Shown here: positions 10,942-23,444 of the stretch, piece after piece
How the letters are laid out: each line of letters opens with the position of its first letter
Position numbering within the stretch: position 1 is the stretch's first letter
Assembly (NCBI GenBank): GCA_030789695.1
Contig: CM061130.1
Span: 11,895,860-11,959,859 of the forward strand
Reading direction: 5' to 3'
Length of the DNA stretch: 64,000 nt
From: Scilla litardierei
Taxonomy: Eukaryota; Streptophyta; Magnoliopsida; Asparagales; Asparagaceae
Translations under genes and position numbers: made by a program
The notes under the pieces: generated by a model
Told to the model about the DNA's origin: nothing
Seen by the model: only the letters and a program-made list of their open reading frames with translations
Database searches by the model: none

Positions 10942-13702
10942 ACTCTATTAATCTATTTACTTGTATCCTTAGCAGGAAACAGATCTCTAGACATGAAATT
11001 TATCTAATAAGATAAAAAACAACGATATTGAAATCAAACTTAATAAGGAACCAAGTATTACTTGTCTAGTAGCAATTGTTTAAACAACCTTGAACTGATA
11101 AAGGGGGTATTGACCAATCTCTTTTATACTAATTACAAACTATTAATAGACCTTGGGAGTTCTTGAAATTTGCTACCTTAACAATGATCCACGGCTGCCA
11201 AAAATATGCATGATGGATATATCATACGCTTTAGTTCTCGAGAATAGCAGTTCTTAGTCTCACCTAGACTATTGACGCTTACATGAAATTAATTCACCAA
11301 ACTTACCTCTTATTTACAACTGTTGTTTTCTTGACCAGCAAACAACTGAAAGTTGAATATGATATTCTGATTGTGGTAGATCAGTTAAAGTCTTAGTTTA
11401 AAAGTCACATGTTAAACCACCAAAGAATCAATGACTGCCCCAAAGATCGAAATATCAAGGAATCGGGACCATGACTATTAGTTAAGTCTGTATAAACCTG
11501 AGATGACTAGGAGAAACACTAGAGAGAGAATGGATAGTGTTGATGAAATAAAAAAAATCCTATAGAATTTTCTTCCTAAGATTACCATTAGAGTTACCTA
11601 ATTTAATCTTAATCAACGACAAATATAACATGCAGTAGAGAATGCAACGGAAATAGAACAAGCAAGAGATAATTGAGTAACACAGAAATGCACAACACAA
11701 CACAACAAGTTTATCATGGTTCACCCCTCCAAGGCTAATCCAGTCCCTAAAACTCCGTTGTGCCTTAATCCACGATTTCAACAAATGGTTGCAATCACCT
11801 CCCTATAAGAGGACTTTCAACTCTCATTGTCTACAACTAGGAATTTACAAATCCACCTCCATACACGAGGATTTTCGCTCTCACAACACCAAATGAGAAT
11901 TCTTCAAGAGCTTTAATGATACAATTACATACAATGTTGACTTGAAGCTCTTGTGAATGTGTAGCGGCAATGGAAAAAAATCTTGATCTCAGAAGATATT
12001 ATTTTGACGTCGCGAGATCAAGTGTTTTGGCCAAGAAAAGATTAATCATGACTGGCCAGCTCCTAGTGTCTTGATTTATCTTCTATTGTATAATCATATT
12101 AGGGCAACATGACGTTTGAGATTAAAAGACTAATGGGTATCGGATGGCACCATTAGGGGGTTCATCCTGTGCAACTGATATAGCGTTATCAGGCAGAGTA
12201 AAAGGATAGGCACATGAACTGGAGTGGCGACATTTGGCTCAAGAAATCTTGTTTATGCAAGATAACGCATCTAATTGTCTATATTTCTTAGGGGGGAAAG
12301 CAAAAGATAGTGCTAATACTAAGCTTTTAAATGTTCTTTCAACTTTAAAAGATTAAAGAAATGGCAGAAATCTCAGACAGCTAAGGGGGGTTTGGAGTCT
12401 TGAAATTTTAGGTCATTATCCTTTTATGGGTGGCCTTTGCTCCTAATTAGATTCCTTAAGCTACTTCTCTTCCAAAAGCAAATTTTCCATATTTGCATTG
12501 CTGACACTTGGCCCAACCAAACCGAAACCGAACCGAACCATTCTGTTCAGTTGCGTTTGGTTTAGAAACAGAGTTCGGTCAGTTTGGTTAGGTTTAGAGA
12601 CGGAGTTCGGTTTGGTTCGGTTTCGAAAAATTTGTCAAAGCCTGAACTGAACCGAGAGATGCTCACCCCTATTAATTTGTTTATAATGGCTTTAGTGAGC
12701 AAGACGGTTGATTCATTTGTTTTGAACTCCAAGAATTACAATGAACAGTACAATTCATTGTACATCCATGCCCTAAAATGTGTACATTGAGTTCATAGTA
12801 CAGCTAAAGTGGACAAATACTTAAATTTAATATTAACAAATGCTTGAACTCAATGCATTCAAGTTACAAAACTATTCCTTCATCCATGCATTACCGAGTG
12901 GTTTTTAAAGTTTACTTAATATGCTACAAAACAAGGATTATTAAGGCAAACACCATACATACATTCACCTCTATATGCAAGAGATCAGTAAATGATCCAC
13001 ACACAATCTCATTATTAAGCTTTTAATAGCATATAATATTAATATAAAGTGGGTATGAATGCTGCCTCTTTTGGTTATTATCCATCATATCCTAGACATA
13101 TCCTAGACAGACATGAACTTTTTAACAAAAGATCCAATCTAAATAAATACCAAAATGCAACATGTGTAGCACAAGCTGAATACTAAACTACAAGCTTTTA
13201 TTCCTTTCACATGCAAGGCATAAGAAGAAAACTAGTAAATAGTAAATATCAATTAAAGGACATATAACCATTAGTAAAATGAGATTGCATAGGGAAAAAA
13301 ATTATTTCAAATAAAAAGAAAAAATAGTTCGAGTCATTATAAATTAAATGGATAGATTTTGCAGCATCAATTTCATATAGCTCAATCACATAAAGAAAAT
13401 AACACAGAAGATCAAGTAGGCATTAAATAAACCATTGTGAACAAGCCAACTTTGACGTCTGCAGAAGCTATTGAGCCATCCAACCACCCAGGCTTCAACA
13501 CAATTGCAGCAGCATCACAGCCTGCATCCATCGAAAGGAGAGATTGAAGGATCGATCAAGTAGGCATAAACCATTGGAACCCAAATTATTTGTTAGTTTC
13601 TTATGGGCTAGATTGTGCAACGCTGTCCGGAGAGCGACGACAAAATGCACTCTTTCTTTAAAAAATTCAACATAAACTTAGGATGCAACATATTTCTTTG
13701 CG

Positions 13703-13706
<4 letters not shown>
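10942..13706. other. AT-rich spacer
   Basis: No supported gene. About 11690-11960 holds short C-rich phrases (ACCTCCCTATAAGAGGAC, ACCTCCATACACGAGGAT) typical of some copia LTRs, possibly an LTR remnant. A GGTTCGGTTT-type repeat is listed separately. The rest is featureless. Confidence 0.4.
12513..12632. repeat. Inverted GAACCGAAC / GTTCGGTT repeat cluster
   Basis: ACCAAACCGAAACCGAACCG at the left is followed by TTCGGTTTGGTTCGGTTT at the right, so the cluster is foldback in character. Similar short GGTTCGGTT repeats are common in plant intergenic DNA. Confidence 0.55.

Positions 13707-13743
<37 letters not shown>
13707..13743. repeat. (AT)n microsatellite
   Basis: Uninterrupted AT dinucleotide run next to a MITE, as is usual for TA-targeting elements. 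Confidence 0.9.
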
Positions 13744-13745
<2 letters not shown>

Positions 13746-14147
13746 AAAAAGGGGATCTAAGGTGCCTCCTTAGATGAAATCTAAAGAGGCGCCCTCATTT
13801 CCCTCCATCTCCTACAATTTTTTGAAATATTTTTTCATGGGGTTGTTGTTCACATCATGGATGATCAACATACCAAATTTCAAGGGATTCCAATACTTTT
13901 TGAGCTACCATCTACCCATCTACCCCTTACAACTTCAACGGTCTAAAAACGTGCTGAAAAACACATGAAGTTGCAAGGAGTAGATGAGGGCTCAAAAAGT
14001 ATTGGAATCCCTTGAAATTTGGTATGTTGATTCCATAAGGTGAACAACCCCATAAACAAAAATTTCAAAAAAAAAATATGGGAAATGGGAGGAAATGGGG
14101 GCGCCTCCTTAGATTGAATCTAAGGAGGCACCTTAAGATACCTTTAC
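13744..14147. mobile_element. Foldback MITE, about 400 bp
   Basis: The two halves are inverted copies. GGATCTAAGGTGCCTCCTTAGAT at the left pairs with ATCTAAGGAGGCACCTTAAGATACC at the right, and the inner arms pair again around CAAGGGATTCCAATACTTTT / AAAAGTATTGGAATCCCTTG. AT repeats flank both sides. There are no coding sequences. Confidence 0.85.
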
Positions 14148-14164
14148 CATATATATATATATAT

Positions 14165-14331
14165 GAGAATAATGGGTATCATACGCCATATGAAAGCCTA
14201 TCTCATACGCACTCTCACATAAAGCACCCATGTACAAGCCCACATGGGCTTGTACTTGGTTGTACTTGGGTGATTTATGTGATAGGGCGTATGAGAGAGG
14301 CTCTCATATGGCGTATGATACCCATTAATCT
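14165..14331. mobile_element. Hairpin MITE, copy 1
   Basis: A near-perfect hairpin. AATGGGTATCATACGCCATA opens the left arm and its complement closes the right arm; the middle is CAAGCCCACATGGGCTTG. AT runs flank it. Confidence 0.85.
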
Positions 14332-14340
14332 ATATATATA

Positions 14341-14518
14341 GAATAATGGCTATCATACGTCATATGGGAGCCTCTCTCATACGCACTATTACATAAAGCA
14401 CCCAAGTACAAGCCCACATGGGCTTGTACTTGGGGCTTGTACTTGGTTGTACTTGGATGATTTATGTGAGAGGGCGTATGAGAGAGGCTCTCATATGGTG
14501 TATGATACCCATTAATCT
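14341..14518. mobile_element. Hairpin MITE, copy 2 (tandem neighbour)
   Basis: Same family and orientation as 14165-14331 and only about 10 bp away. It has a slightly expanded centre (GGGCTTGTACTT repeated). A third, truncated copy is at about 53720-53850. Confidence 0.85.
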
Positions 14519-14530
14519 CATATATATATA

Positions 14531-15000
14531 GTAATGTTATTATGAGATGGTGAGCTCAAATCCTTATTGTCACCTGGGCAATATTGGCCGTTGGATTAAA
14601 TCCAACGGCTGATCAGATCGGAGCTGGAAATTCGTCTCACGTGAGTCTCAACATTCGGCCATTTGAAATCTGAGAAAAAAACATTCGACACTAAAAACTC
14701 TGGGATATACGTCTGCTTCCGGCGGCAGCTCCATCCTCTTGATCCCCTCCCCCCTCGCGCCAGCTCCGACGGAGATCCCTCGCCAACCCTGATCGACGCT
14801 CTCCCTTCCCCCCATCGAGTCTTCTCCCACCCCAAGCCCTACAACGTGGGCGATCCCAGACAACCCTCACGATCACCCACGACTGCCACCATTCCCGATT
14901 GCCCCTAGCCACGACTACCACCATTCCCGATATCAAAGAAACCTAGGCCTGATTGCACGTAGTGGTTTGCGTTCGAAACCCTCGCTACAGATCTCTGTGA
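14531..15000 (+). repeat. Repeat end shared with 53476-53715 (inverted)
   Basis: GTTATTATGAGATGGTGAGC at the left edge recurs, reverse-complemented, at about 53680-53710. In both places it borders a hairpin MITE and continues into C-rich sequence (TGATCCCCTCCCCCCTCGCG). It looks like the end of an unclassified transposon or of a duplicated block. A short ORF in the C-rich part is not supported. Confidence 0.6.
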
Positions 15001-15635
15001 GCTAAAGATTTTTTGGTGTTTTGATTAATTCTTAATTAATGTGTGGATTTAATCAAGATTTCAAACACTGTTTGCAAGGTTTTTATGTGCATCTATACAA
15101 CAGGTCAAACATATGGACACATTTGATTGATTACTTTGATTTTATCAATAAAAATTTATTCCTCACAATGGTTCTTAATTTCCGTTGTCATTATTGCCTA
15201 ATTCAAATGACTCTTGGAGTTCATAGTTGACTCCTAACAAAGCTAATTAAATTTGGATCCTTTTTATATCTCTAACTGAACTAAGTTATAGCTCACTAAT
15301 TAAAAACCTAAGCATGACTCTTCGATTTTATTTAATGAGCATGCTTACTGCATCTTTACTTGGAGTTCATAATTTAATGATGCAGATTGAAAAGTTTAAT
15401 GTCATTATTCACATCCAAAAAATTTAATACAACGTTCTTTCATTTTTTTAATTTTGTCAACATTCTTTCAAGCATATAATAATTGCACTTTGAGTATGAT
15501 CAATTCCGCACACATTGATCATAAAATTGCCATTATGGCTGAAATGTTCAACGTTCTAACATATGGGTATCCTAAATGAAATTTATGATACTGAAAAGAA
15601 TTACACAAATGAAATTGGATTCATCATGTTCATAC

Positions 15636-15801
15636 CTTGCAAGTGATATGAAACGGAGCGAGCGAGCATGGACTCTTCCATACAATTCCATTGGTCAGTG
15701 CATATCACATACATTCCAGCTAACATTTGACATACTTCCTTCATGTGAGTTTCAATGGTAAAAAACATGTCAGGCTTTGAAAACAATCTCTGAGGAGTCC
15801 T
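15636..15801 (-). CDS. Candidate internal exon of an unrecognised gene
   Basis: On the minus strand a T-rich tract ending TTTTTTTGCAG precedes an open 166-bp segment ending CACTTGCAAG, followed directly by GTATGAAC, so both splice sites are good. The translation has no stops and reads as ordinary protein (for example DMFFTIETHMKEVCQ and EESMLARSVSYHL). I do not recognise the family and see no convincing neighbouring exons. It may be an exon fragment of a host gene or one captured by a transposon. Confidence 0.3.
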
Positions 15802-17321
15802 CTGCAAAAAAAATGTATGATTTGTTCTTTCTGTTGTACTATTTTCCTCAAGTAAATGGGTAGATAAGAGTGAATCTTAACCCACAGAGGAATCAATCTG
15901 AAAAAGGCGCCCAATATTGATCCAATGCAAATAAACCATAGTTGATATTCTTATGTTCCTGAAAACCAATCCAACATTAAATAAAATCGAAGCAATCGCA
16001 CCCCAATTATTTTTGGAATTTGCCTAATTTTCTGTTTTACATATGCATGTAGTAAGCATGCTCATTCAATAAAATCGAAGCTGAGACCAGTTGATATTCT
16101 TATTTCAAATTCCTGAAAACAGTAAATTAGGCAAATTGCTTCTGCTGTGAATCATACATTTTTTTTCAAATTAGGCAGTAAAGATGCATTAAGCATGCTC
16201 ATTAAATAAAATCGAAGCAATCTGATACGATCTAGAGGATCGATCAATTAATTTCAGATTTAAAAGAGGAAAAAAATAAAAAAGGTGGAATTTTTATGGC
16301 ACTTTAGATTGCGAAGAACGAAGATTTGATTGATAAATGAGTCTCTTTTGAGAGGAGACTCGCTCTTCTAATTTTTGTTGCACGGACAACACAAAAGATG
16401 TCTACAAGTTCTTCACAAAATAAGCATAAGAAAATAAGAAAGACGGCTAGCCCTAATAAATAGAAAAGGGGGGATTTACTAATCTAGTTGCAAAGACTAG
16501 AATACCCCTAGACTAACCCACTACGTGGTACCACGCCTCCTACGCCGCACGTAAGTCACCAAAGGAGGGCCCGCCCCTTCATGATGACCGCCGGATGCGT
16601 CCGCATCACAAGCGCACACAAATTATTTCAAATCCCTTTACTTAATATTTGTGCATATGCATGTAGCTCTGTGTGTTGAATATTTGTGTGCGTGCATATA
16701 TTTGTGTGCTCCTGGGTGCAGGTGGGTGGTGTGTTAGGTGACACTTCATTAGAATCTCAACAATCTTACATAATTATGATTATATGATCAACTGCAATAC
16801 TAACATCATGAGTTGCTTTACTTTACCTAATCAGTTGCTTCATTTATATCTACATTTATCTCCAATTAATAATTTCTTCTCAGCTACATGTAAATGATAT
16901 GTGTTGATTGAGTTTCTCCATAGATGTGTGAGCACCCTGAAATATAAAATTTCAGTGTAATTATAATTTCAGTGTGGGCTTCTATGTGCATACTGCTGTT
17001 GAATTCTTATTTATCTTTCCGGACTTCACGAAATTAATAGCTCTTAGCCCCTTATTGTCTTAGGACAATGAATCGATTAATCCATTTCTGAGGAAGATTT
17101 CAGGATTTTTGTATTCAGTCTGGGTACAAAAATTCCAAACTGAAAGAGTCCAAACTAAATAAACCTAATAAACCGTAGTTCAATTCTATAATAAAATTTT
17201 ATGACAAATTCTTTGCTAGAAACCTAGAATATTTGTATGTGATGACACTTGGCCAAATGAACTTGGATGTCCATCTTACAGAATGTGATGACACTGGCCA
17301 AATGAACTTGTTAGTGATAAC

Positions 17322-17721
17322 TTTAAGAACGAGTGATTACTTGGGAACCAACATGTTTCAGGAAGGTGGAACGAGTGATGACTTAGGAACCAACTGCATG
17401 TTGAGTTTACAACTTGAGTTCTTTTGTGATATTTTAGTAAAGAGCCGCAAATCAGAAATAGTTATTTTGTGATATTGTGCACTTTTCACATGCACTGTCT
17501 CATATAAACTCCAAATCAGAAATATGATTTAAGAACGAGTGATTACTTGGGAACCAACATGTTTCAGGAAGGTGGAACGAGTGATGACTTAGGAATCAAC
17601 TGCATGTTGAGTTTACAACTTGAGTTCTTTTGTGATATTTTAGTAAAGAGCCGCAAATCAGAAATAGTTATTTTGTGATATTGTGCACTTTTCACATGCA
17701 CTGTCTCATATAAACTCCAAA
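17322..17721. repeat. Tandem direct duplication, unit 206 bp
   Basis: TTTAAGAACGAGTGATTACT starts both copies, at 17322 and 17528. The copies are almost identical (one ACCAACTG/ATCAACTG difference noticed), so the event is recent. A shorter related phrase, TGATGACACTTGGCCAAATG, is also doubled at about 17238 and 17284. Confidence 0.92.
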
Positions 17722-19053
17722 ACCTTAATCTTTAGCTTTTCCTTTTTGCTCCATGATGTTTCTAATTATTATAATTTGTGAGGCCCTTTGCATGCAAATC
17801 TCATCTATTTTCTCTCGTCCCATCTTTACTGCATCACAAATAATGAGCATGCTTAATATCAACTTTAAAGCTATAGATAATATGCCCCAGTCACACATCA
17901 TGGTATAGTCTATGGTCTTGCACATTTCAGATATGGTTCTTTGTTATTATTATTATGTAACTGGCAATTTTTTCTTCAGCGAGGCATATCTTATGTGAGA
18001 AACAAGGGAAATTTAATGAAGCATACAAGAAGCTACAAGATGGATGCTGCTGCTGTGAACCATGCTGGAGCTGTGAAACAAGGGAAAATTATTTTTTGGA
18101 AACTGGATCCACGGCTGGATGCTGCTGCAGTGAACCATGCTGGATGCTGCTGAACTCCTGGATTTACAATTGGAAAATGGATGTTTTGACGTTTGTATTT
18201 AACATGGATTGGAGAGGGATGAATATTAATTGATGTATACTAACATACACACAAGTTCAAACAAAAAATGTATGTGATTTTTGTTTGTTGTCATTCAGTT
18301 CTGGGTCTTCTTGAGAAACAGATACGGGATATTCATGTAAACTGAAATTGGAAACTTGTGTAACCTTGGCTCAGAATATTGTTGAGTTGATTGTTGAGGC
18401 TGGAAATTGGAAACTTGTTGATGACATTCTCGTTTCATTCCTGGCAACAACATAACACACACATGGTGGTCATGTGAGAGATGCCTGAATGGTCTACTAT
18501 AGTACATAATATTTGAGATTAATATTGGTCCCAGGAATGAAATTAGTGGGTGCTTTTTTGGTCTACTATAGTACATAAATTCGGCATCCATAACACGTCT
18601 GGATAAGTTTGTTAGGCACTTCCTCAAACATGACTTGTGCTTGTGTTAATCAACAAAATTTCTCTCCTGTAATGATATTAAAATCAGAATCCGTTTACTG
18701 TTCTACAAATGATTAAGAGCTAATTCAGCAGAGTTCGTCCATCCTGAAAATTTCAGGGTATAAGCTTCTTGTCTATACAATTGTTCCGTTACAATTTGAT
18801 TACTACCCAATTTAAATAAAGAATAAATTATCAGCAGAAGACACTAAACAAAGTTGCTAATTGAATAAGTGATGCATAGTTGCCAAATAAGTTCTGAAAT
18901 ATTCAAGATTTTCAGTACATGATTTGCTTGGATTTACAAAATGAACTATTTGGCCTCTAGAAAAAACAGATTGGCTTTTTTTATTTTACATTTTTTGGCT
19001 CAAGACATCTGGTGAACTCCTGATAAAAAACCTGTTAAGAATCTTTTATTCTC

Positions 19054-19320
19054 GGGTAATTTTTAGTTTTAGGTAAAAATTTTAAAATAATATTAATTTT
19101 CGACCAAGAAAAAAAATATTATCAAAAATCGACCAAGTTGGGCCACGTCAGCGGACTCGTGTCGCTGGCGGTTATTTTTCGATCTGGACGCACTTGGTAA
19201 GTGCATTTTTTCTGGCCGCACTTGCCAAGTGCGGCAACTTTAGTACGAGACTAACAGGCCCATGACTTGAAGTTGAGTCACGGGCATCTAAACTGGCCGC
19301 ACTTGCCAAGTGCGGCCAGT
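19054..19320 (+). repeat. Left terminal inverted repeat of the MULE
   Basis: Pairs with 27468-27731 along its whole length with scattered mismatches. It includes the phrase TTGGGCCACGTCAGCGG and three copies of the CGCACTTGSCAAGTGCG palindrome or near-copies. Confidence 0.93.
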
Positions 19321-19862
19321 GAGCCCTATTTCCCACAGCAGCCAACAAACCCGATCACTCATAACTTATCAAACTGCGGAAAGCAAAAAAACCCTAGGCT
19401 AGGGCGCGACGGCGGAGGAGGCTTCCCATCCCCATTTGCGTTGATCCGACGGAGGCGGTTTCTCCATTTCTGTTGATCAGATACCGAGATCCACAAACAG
19501 GTACGTGGATATCTCCATTTGATGAACTGATCCACAAACAATAGATGTATGTATTCTTACTCTATCATATGCCTTTGGGGGGTGGGTGAATATTTCCCAT
19601 ACATAGGATGCATGAACTTAATTAGTCTTAACCCCCATAAGTAGATTTTTTGTTAACTATATGATCAATTTTTTCGATTTTATTAAGTACATGCAAGGTT
19701 TCCTATTAAATCCATTTTTTGGGACACCCATAACTTATTTGAATTTTTGGATATGTGTCAAATTCATACTAGGGTTGGTTTAATAAGATTGTTGATATAC
19801 ATTTCCGTGATTTCTAATGCAGTATAAAACAATATTTTTGCAACTTGTAGGATAGAATAGCA

Positions 19863-21689
19863 TGGAGGAGGTGGGACCAATAACTGACGAGGTCTTGTAT
19901 GATCAGGCGCACCATCGGTCTGCGCAGATCCAGTATGGACAAATATGAATATTTGAGGTGGAAAATTCTGAAATTTAATTATGATGACAATGCAGAAAAT
20001 TAATTAACATGCTATTGTTTGCAGGAGGCTGTGATAGGAATTGTTGATCACGCATGCAGACATTCAGAATGGCAAATAGATGAGCGTGTGGAGTTGTATA
20101 TCATAATGTCTGGGTTACATGTATGTGCGAAGTTGAAGTGGATACGATTGGACCATGCACTATTAACAGCATTGGTTGAGAGATGGCGGCCCGAGACGAA
20201 CACATTTCATATGAGACAGGGGGAGATGACGATCACTCTGCAAGATGTGGCTGTCATCACGGGCCTACCTATATCCAGGACCCCCAATTATCAAATTGGC
20301 TGACGACATAGTACATGGGCCGATTTGATGGAGCGTCCTCTGGGCCAGGCATCCATGGAAAACCAAGGAGCAAAGGTGAAGCTTGCTTGGCTGCGTGAAA
20401 CATATATGGAGTTGCCTGATGAAGCCACAGATGAGGAGATTCAGCAATGTGCACGGACGTACTTGCTGCATATGATCGGAACCTTATTGGTTCCGGATCC
20501 AAGCAAAGGATCGGTCCATCTACGGTGGTTGGAGAAGCTGGAACATTTTGACGAAATTGGGGGGTATGCGTGGGGAAGTGCAGTGCTGGCACATATGTAT
20601 TCTGAGCTAAGCAAGGTGGCAAGCATGCAAACATCGGCTATATATGTATGCGGCACCTTGTTGCAGGTATAACATTATTAATTCTGCAATAGTGAGAAGT
20701 GTATAAATATGTTTTATAAATAACTGACAAATTCGAATTTACAGGTATGGTCCTGGGAGAGATTACATATAGGCCGGCCTACATACAGACAAAATGTATT
20801 GGACGGTAACGGCCCCTTAGGCTACAGGTGGAACGTGTCGAGATCATTTCGTGAGAATCCCCAAGTGAACCTCGAATTGTATAGAAACGAGCTTGACTTG
20901 TTAGAGAGCACACAGGTTTGAATTTGTAAATTTTGAATTAATTATATATATCTAAAAAGTATGTCATCTAATTATGTATTTCTGTCATTCATGCCTATTA
21001 GGTTATCTGGGAGCCATATGATGCGTGGTTGAAGCATCTTCATCCTTCATGTTTAGCCTTTCCCGCGATATGGCGCGCACGCGTACCATTATTTTACTGG
21101 GAGGAGATTGAAATGCATGTACCGGACCGTGTTATGCGACCATTTGGGTTAGCACAACACATCCCAGTAGCGGTCCCAGTAATGCCGGGGAAGTCAGGTA
21201 TGACCCCACAACAATGGGCTGCTGCCATCGTGGAGCCTCGAGCGGCATGGGATAACAAATTTGCCAATGTTGTGGAGGAGGAGGATGCCGTGTCGGTTAA
21301 TGATTATATGCAATGGTATTAGGGGATCACAAGACGATGGATATATACTAGGTAGGAGCCCCCGTTCTCGTACATGCCACGTGGGCCCCTCGAGCGTAAA
21401 ATGGTAAATAATAGTAATATACACTTCTTAAAATTATAAATTTATATGATTCATATATACTAAGCGTATAATTTGTTTTACAGGGTGATACACTGCTGAA
21501 CATCTACAATCGTTCGGTCATTGGTTTACAGGAGGACCCATATAATCCTCACTTGATAGCAATCCAACAAATGATCGATGATGTGAAGGGGCAGACATGG
21601 CATCGGCCTGAAGGAACAGACACGAGCTATCTTCGGCGACTTTATAGGAGTGATGTCGCCGAAACTTCGCAGCAGCAGCAGCATGAGCA

Positions 21690-21720
<31 letters not shown>

Positions 21721-21825
21721 AAGCAGCAGGAGCAGCATCAACAGACAGTGGATGAAGCTGGGACCTCACAGCCTCAGTATACACAACCACAAATGGAGGG
21801 GGACACCGCTACACAACAAGCATAG
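19863..21825 (+). pseudogene. Plant mobile domain (PMD/MAIN-like) gene of the MULE, five exons
   Basis: Start MEEVGPITDEVLYDQAHHRS at 19863. Exon limits from splice sites and frame: 19863 to about 19930, 20025-20666, 20745-20915, 21002-21403, 21484-21825; exons 2-5 are whole numbers of codons. The PMD core is clear: RWRPETNTFHM, GEMTITLQDVAVITGLPI, then TWADLMERPLG and RPTYRQNVLDGNGPLGYRW. The C-terminus is low complexity (QQQ and a run of Glu-Pro). PMD proteins occur as host MAIN-like nuclear factors and inside plant transposons; their biochemical role is unclear. In-frame stops at 20301-20303 (TGA before RHSTWADL) and at about 21320 (TAG) break this copy. The exon 1 boundary is uncertain. 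Confidence 0.85.
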
Positions 21826-22026
21826 TTGCGGACATACAGCCGTACCCGTCGTGTGAAATCCACACTCCAACGATTTTGGCGGCCGTAGTTTTTTATTGTT
21901 GTTGAAATGACGTTTGGAACATAATTTATTTTCCGCTAATTTGTAGGATGACATTGTGTTTGACATTTTTTTTGGAACGTAATGTTTACCTTAAGTAATT
22001 TGTGTCATGTGTGCTACTGGACATGT

Positions 22027-22410
22027 GAGATATATGAGTGAGATAAGTGTGATAGGTATCATATGTCACCTCTCATCATCATCTTCAATTTTCAATGGCT
22101 TTCTGAACGAAGCGGTCATCCAAGGCTATCAAGAGAAATAAAGCTACCCAACCGGCCCCTAACGCTGTGAGGGAACACGTTGCTGATATCAGCGTGTATA
22201 ACCCTCGCTGCCACTATATAAGTGTCAGCTTGGTTGATACATGTTGATATCAGCTACGTGCTTCTTTACAGCGTTAGGGGCCGGTTGGGTAGCTTTATTT
22301 CTCTTGATAGCCTTGGATGACCGCTTCGTTCAGAAAGCCATTGAAAAATGAAGAAGATGATGAGAGGTGACATATGACACCTATCACACTTATCTCACTC
22401 ATATATCTCG
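22027..22410. repeat. Large hairpin 1 between the convergent MULE genes
   Basis: Left arm 22027-22168 and right arm 22269-22410 are almost perfect reverse complements (about 142 bp each, loop about 100 bp). For example CTACCCAACCGGCCCCTAAC pairs with GTTAGGGGCCGGTTGGGTAG. It lies just past the PMD stop. It could be a nested foldback element or a hairpin RNA source. Confidence 0.93.
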
Positions 22411-22484
22411 ATCATATAGCACACATGTGGAGCGATATGTAAAACTTGCAAGATTTGAAATATATGTCATTTGTGCTGAAATTG

Positions 22485-23135
22485 TTGTGATATATGAGAA
22501 ATCGGTGGTTTTGTATATGTATCGGGTGTTTATGAATAGGACGATGTGCGTATTGGGTGTTTTTTATGTTTCAGTATATGTATCGGTATATGTATATGTA
22601 TCGGTATATGGATCAGTTCTCAGCAGCAGCTAAGAACTGAGCAGCTGCTGCTCAGTTCGCAGCTGCTGCTGAGAATTGAGCAGTAGAATTGGGGCTCTGT
22701 CTGTTGCACTGAAATGGCCGCACTTGGCAAGTGCGGCCATTTCAGTGCAGCACCCTGAGACAGAGCCTGGGTCTCTGTCTGTCTGGGGGTGCACTGAAAT
22801 GGCCGCACTTGCCAGGTGCGGCCATTTCAGTGCAGCACCGAGCCTGGCTCTCTGTATGTCTGGGGGTGCAATGAAATGGCCGCACTTGGCAAGTGCGGCC
22901 ATTTCAGTGCACCCCCAGACAGACAGAGAGCCAATTCCGGCCATTTCATTGCACCCCCAGACAGACAGAGAGCCAATTCTGCTGCTCAATTCTCAGCAGC
23001 AGCTGAGAACTGACCAGCAGCTACTCAGTTCTCAGCTGCTGCTTAGAACTGATACATAAAAAACACCCAATACGCACATCATCCTATACATAAACACCCA
23101 ATACATATACAAAACACCGATTTCTCATATAGCAC
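22485..23135. repeat. Large hairpin 2 with nested palindromes
   Basis: The halves of about 300 bp are inverted copies centred near 22815. GATGTGCGTATTGGGTGTTT at about 22544 pairs with AAACACCCAATACGCACATC at about 23060. Inside are alternating AGCAGCAGCT blocks and three copies of the GGCCGCACTTGSCAAGTGCG palindrome (about 22714, 22800, 22878). It sits between hairpin 1 and the end of the transposase gene. Confidence 0.9.
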
Positions 23136-23444
23136 AACATTTTCATCACCGAATTTTGGGACATCCCTTATATATCAACACGCACGAACCATACACAAAA
23201 AATTTCAACACGACTGACATATATCCTATACATTCCAACTTGAATTTAAATTACATCATATAAATTTAAATCATAGTAGATTTTCCAATGTCCATCAACA
23301 TTCCAACTTGAGTCCACGTATATATATCAAGCTCGTGAACCGCCTCTTCCATGTGATGAAGACATACAATGTGGAATAGCATAAATTAATATACAATTTA
23401 TATGACAAGCTATATGAAATAACCCAATTGTATACTATACTTAC

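Larger units (their letters stand above)
15001..19053. other. AT-rich spacer with weak exon-like pieces
   Basis: Mostly anonymous. The phrase AGCATGCTCATTAAATAAAA occurs in both orientations (about 15340, 16060, 16195). A 206-bp tandem duplication and one candidate exon are listed separately. A segment at 17960-18150 repeats GATGCTGCTGCNGTGAACCA and could be transcribed, but I cannot support a gene. Confidence 0.4.

Noticed and set aside
14663..14936. C-rich ORFs suggesting a host gene start
   Set aside because: The related sequence at 53476-53715 keeps the composition but not the frame, so it is a repeat.
18295..18627. 110-codon minus-strand ORF
   Set aside because: It contains an internal repeat (TACTATAGTAC phrase twice), has no family resemblance, and the surrounding DNA is noncoding.
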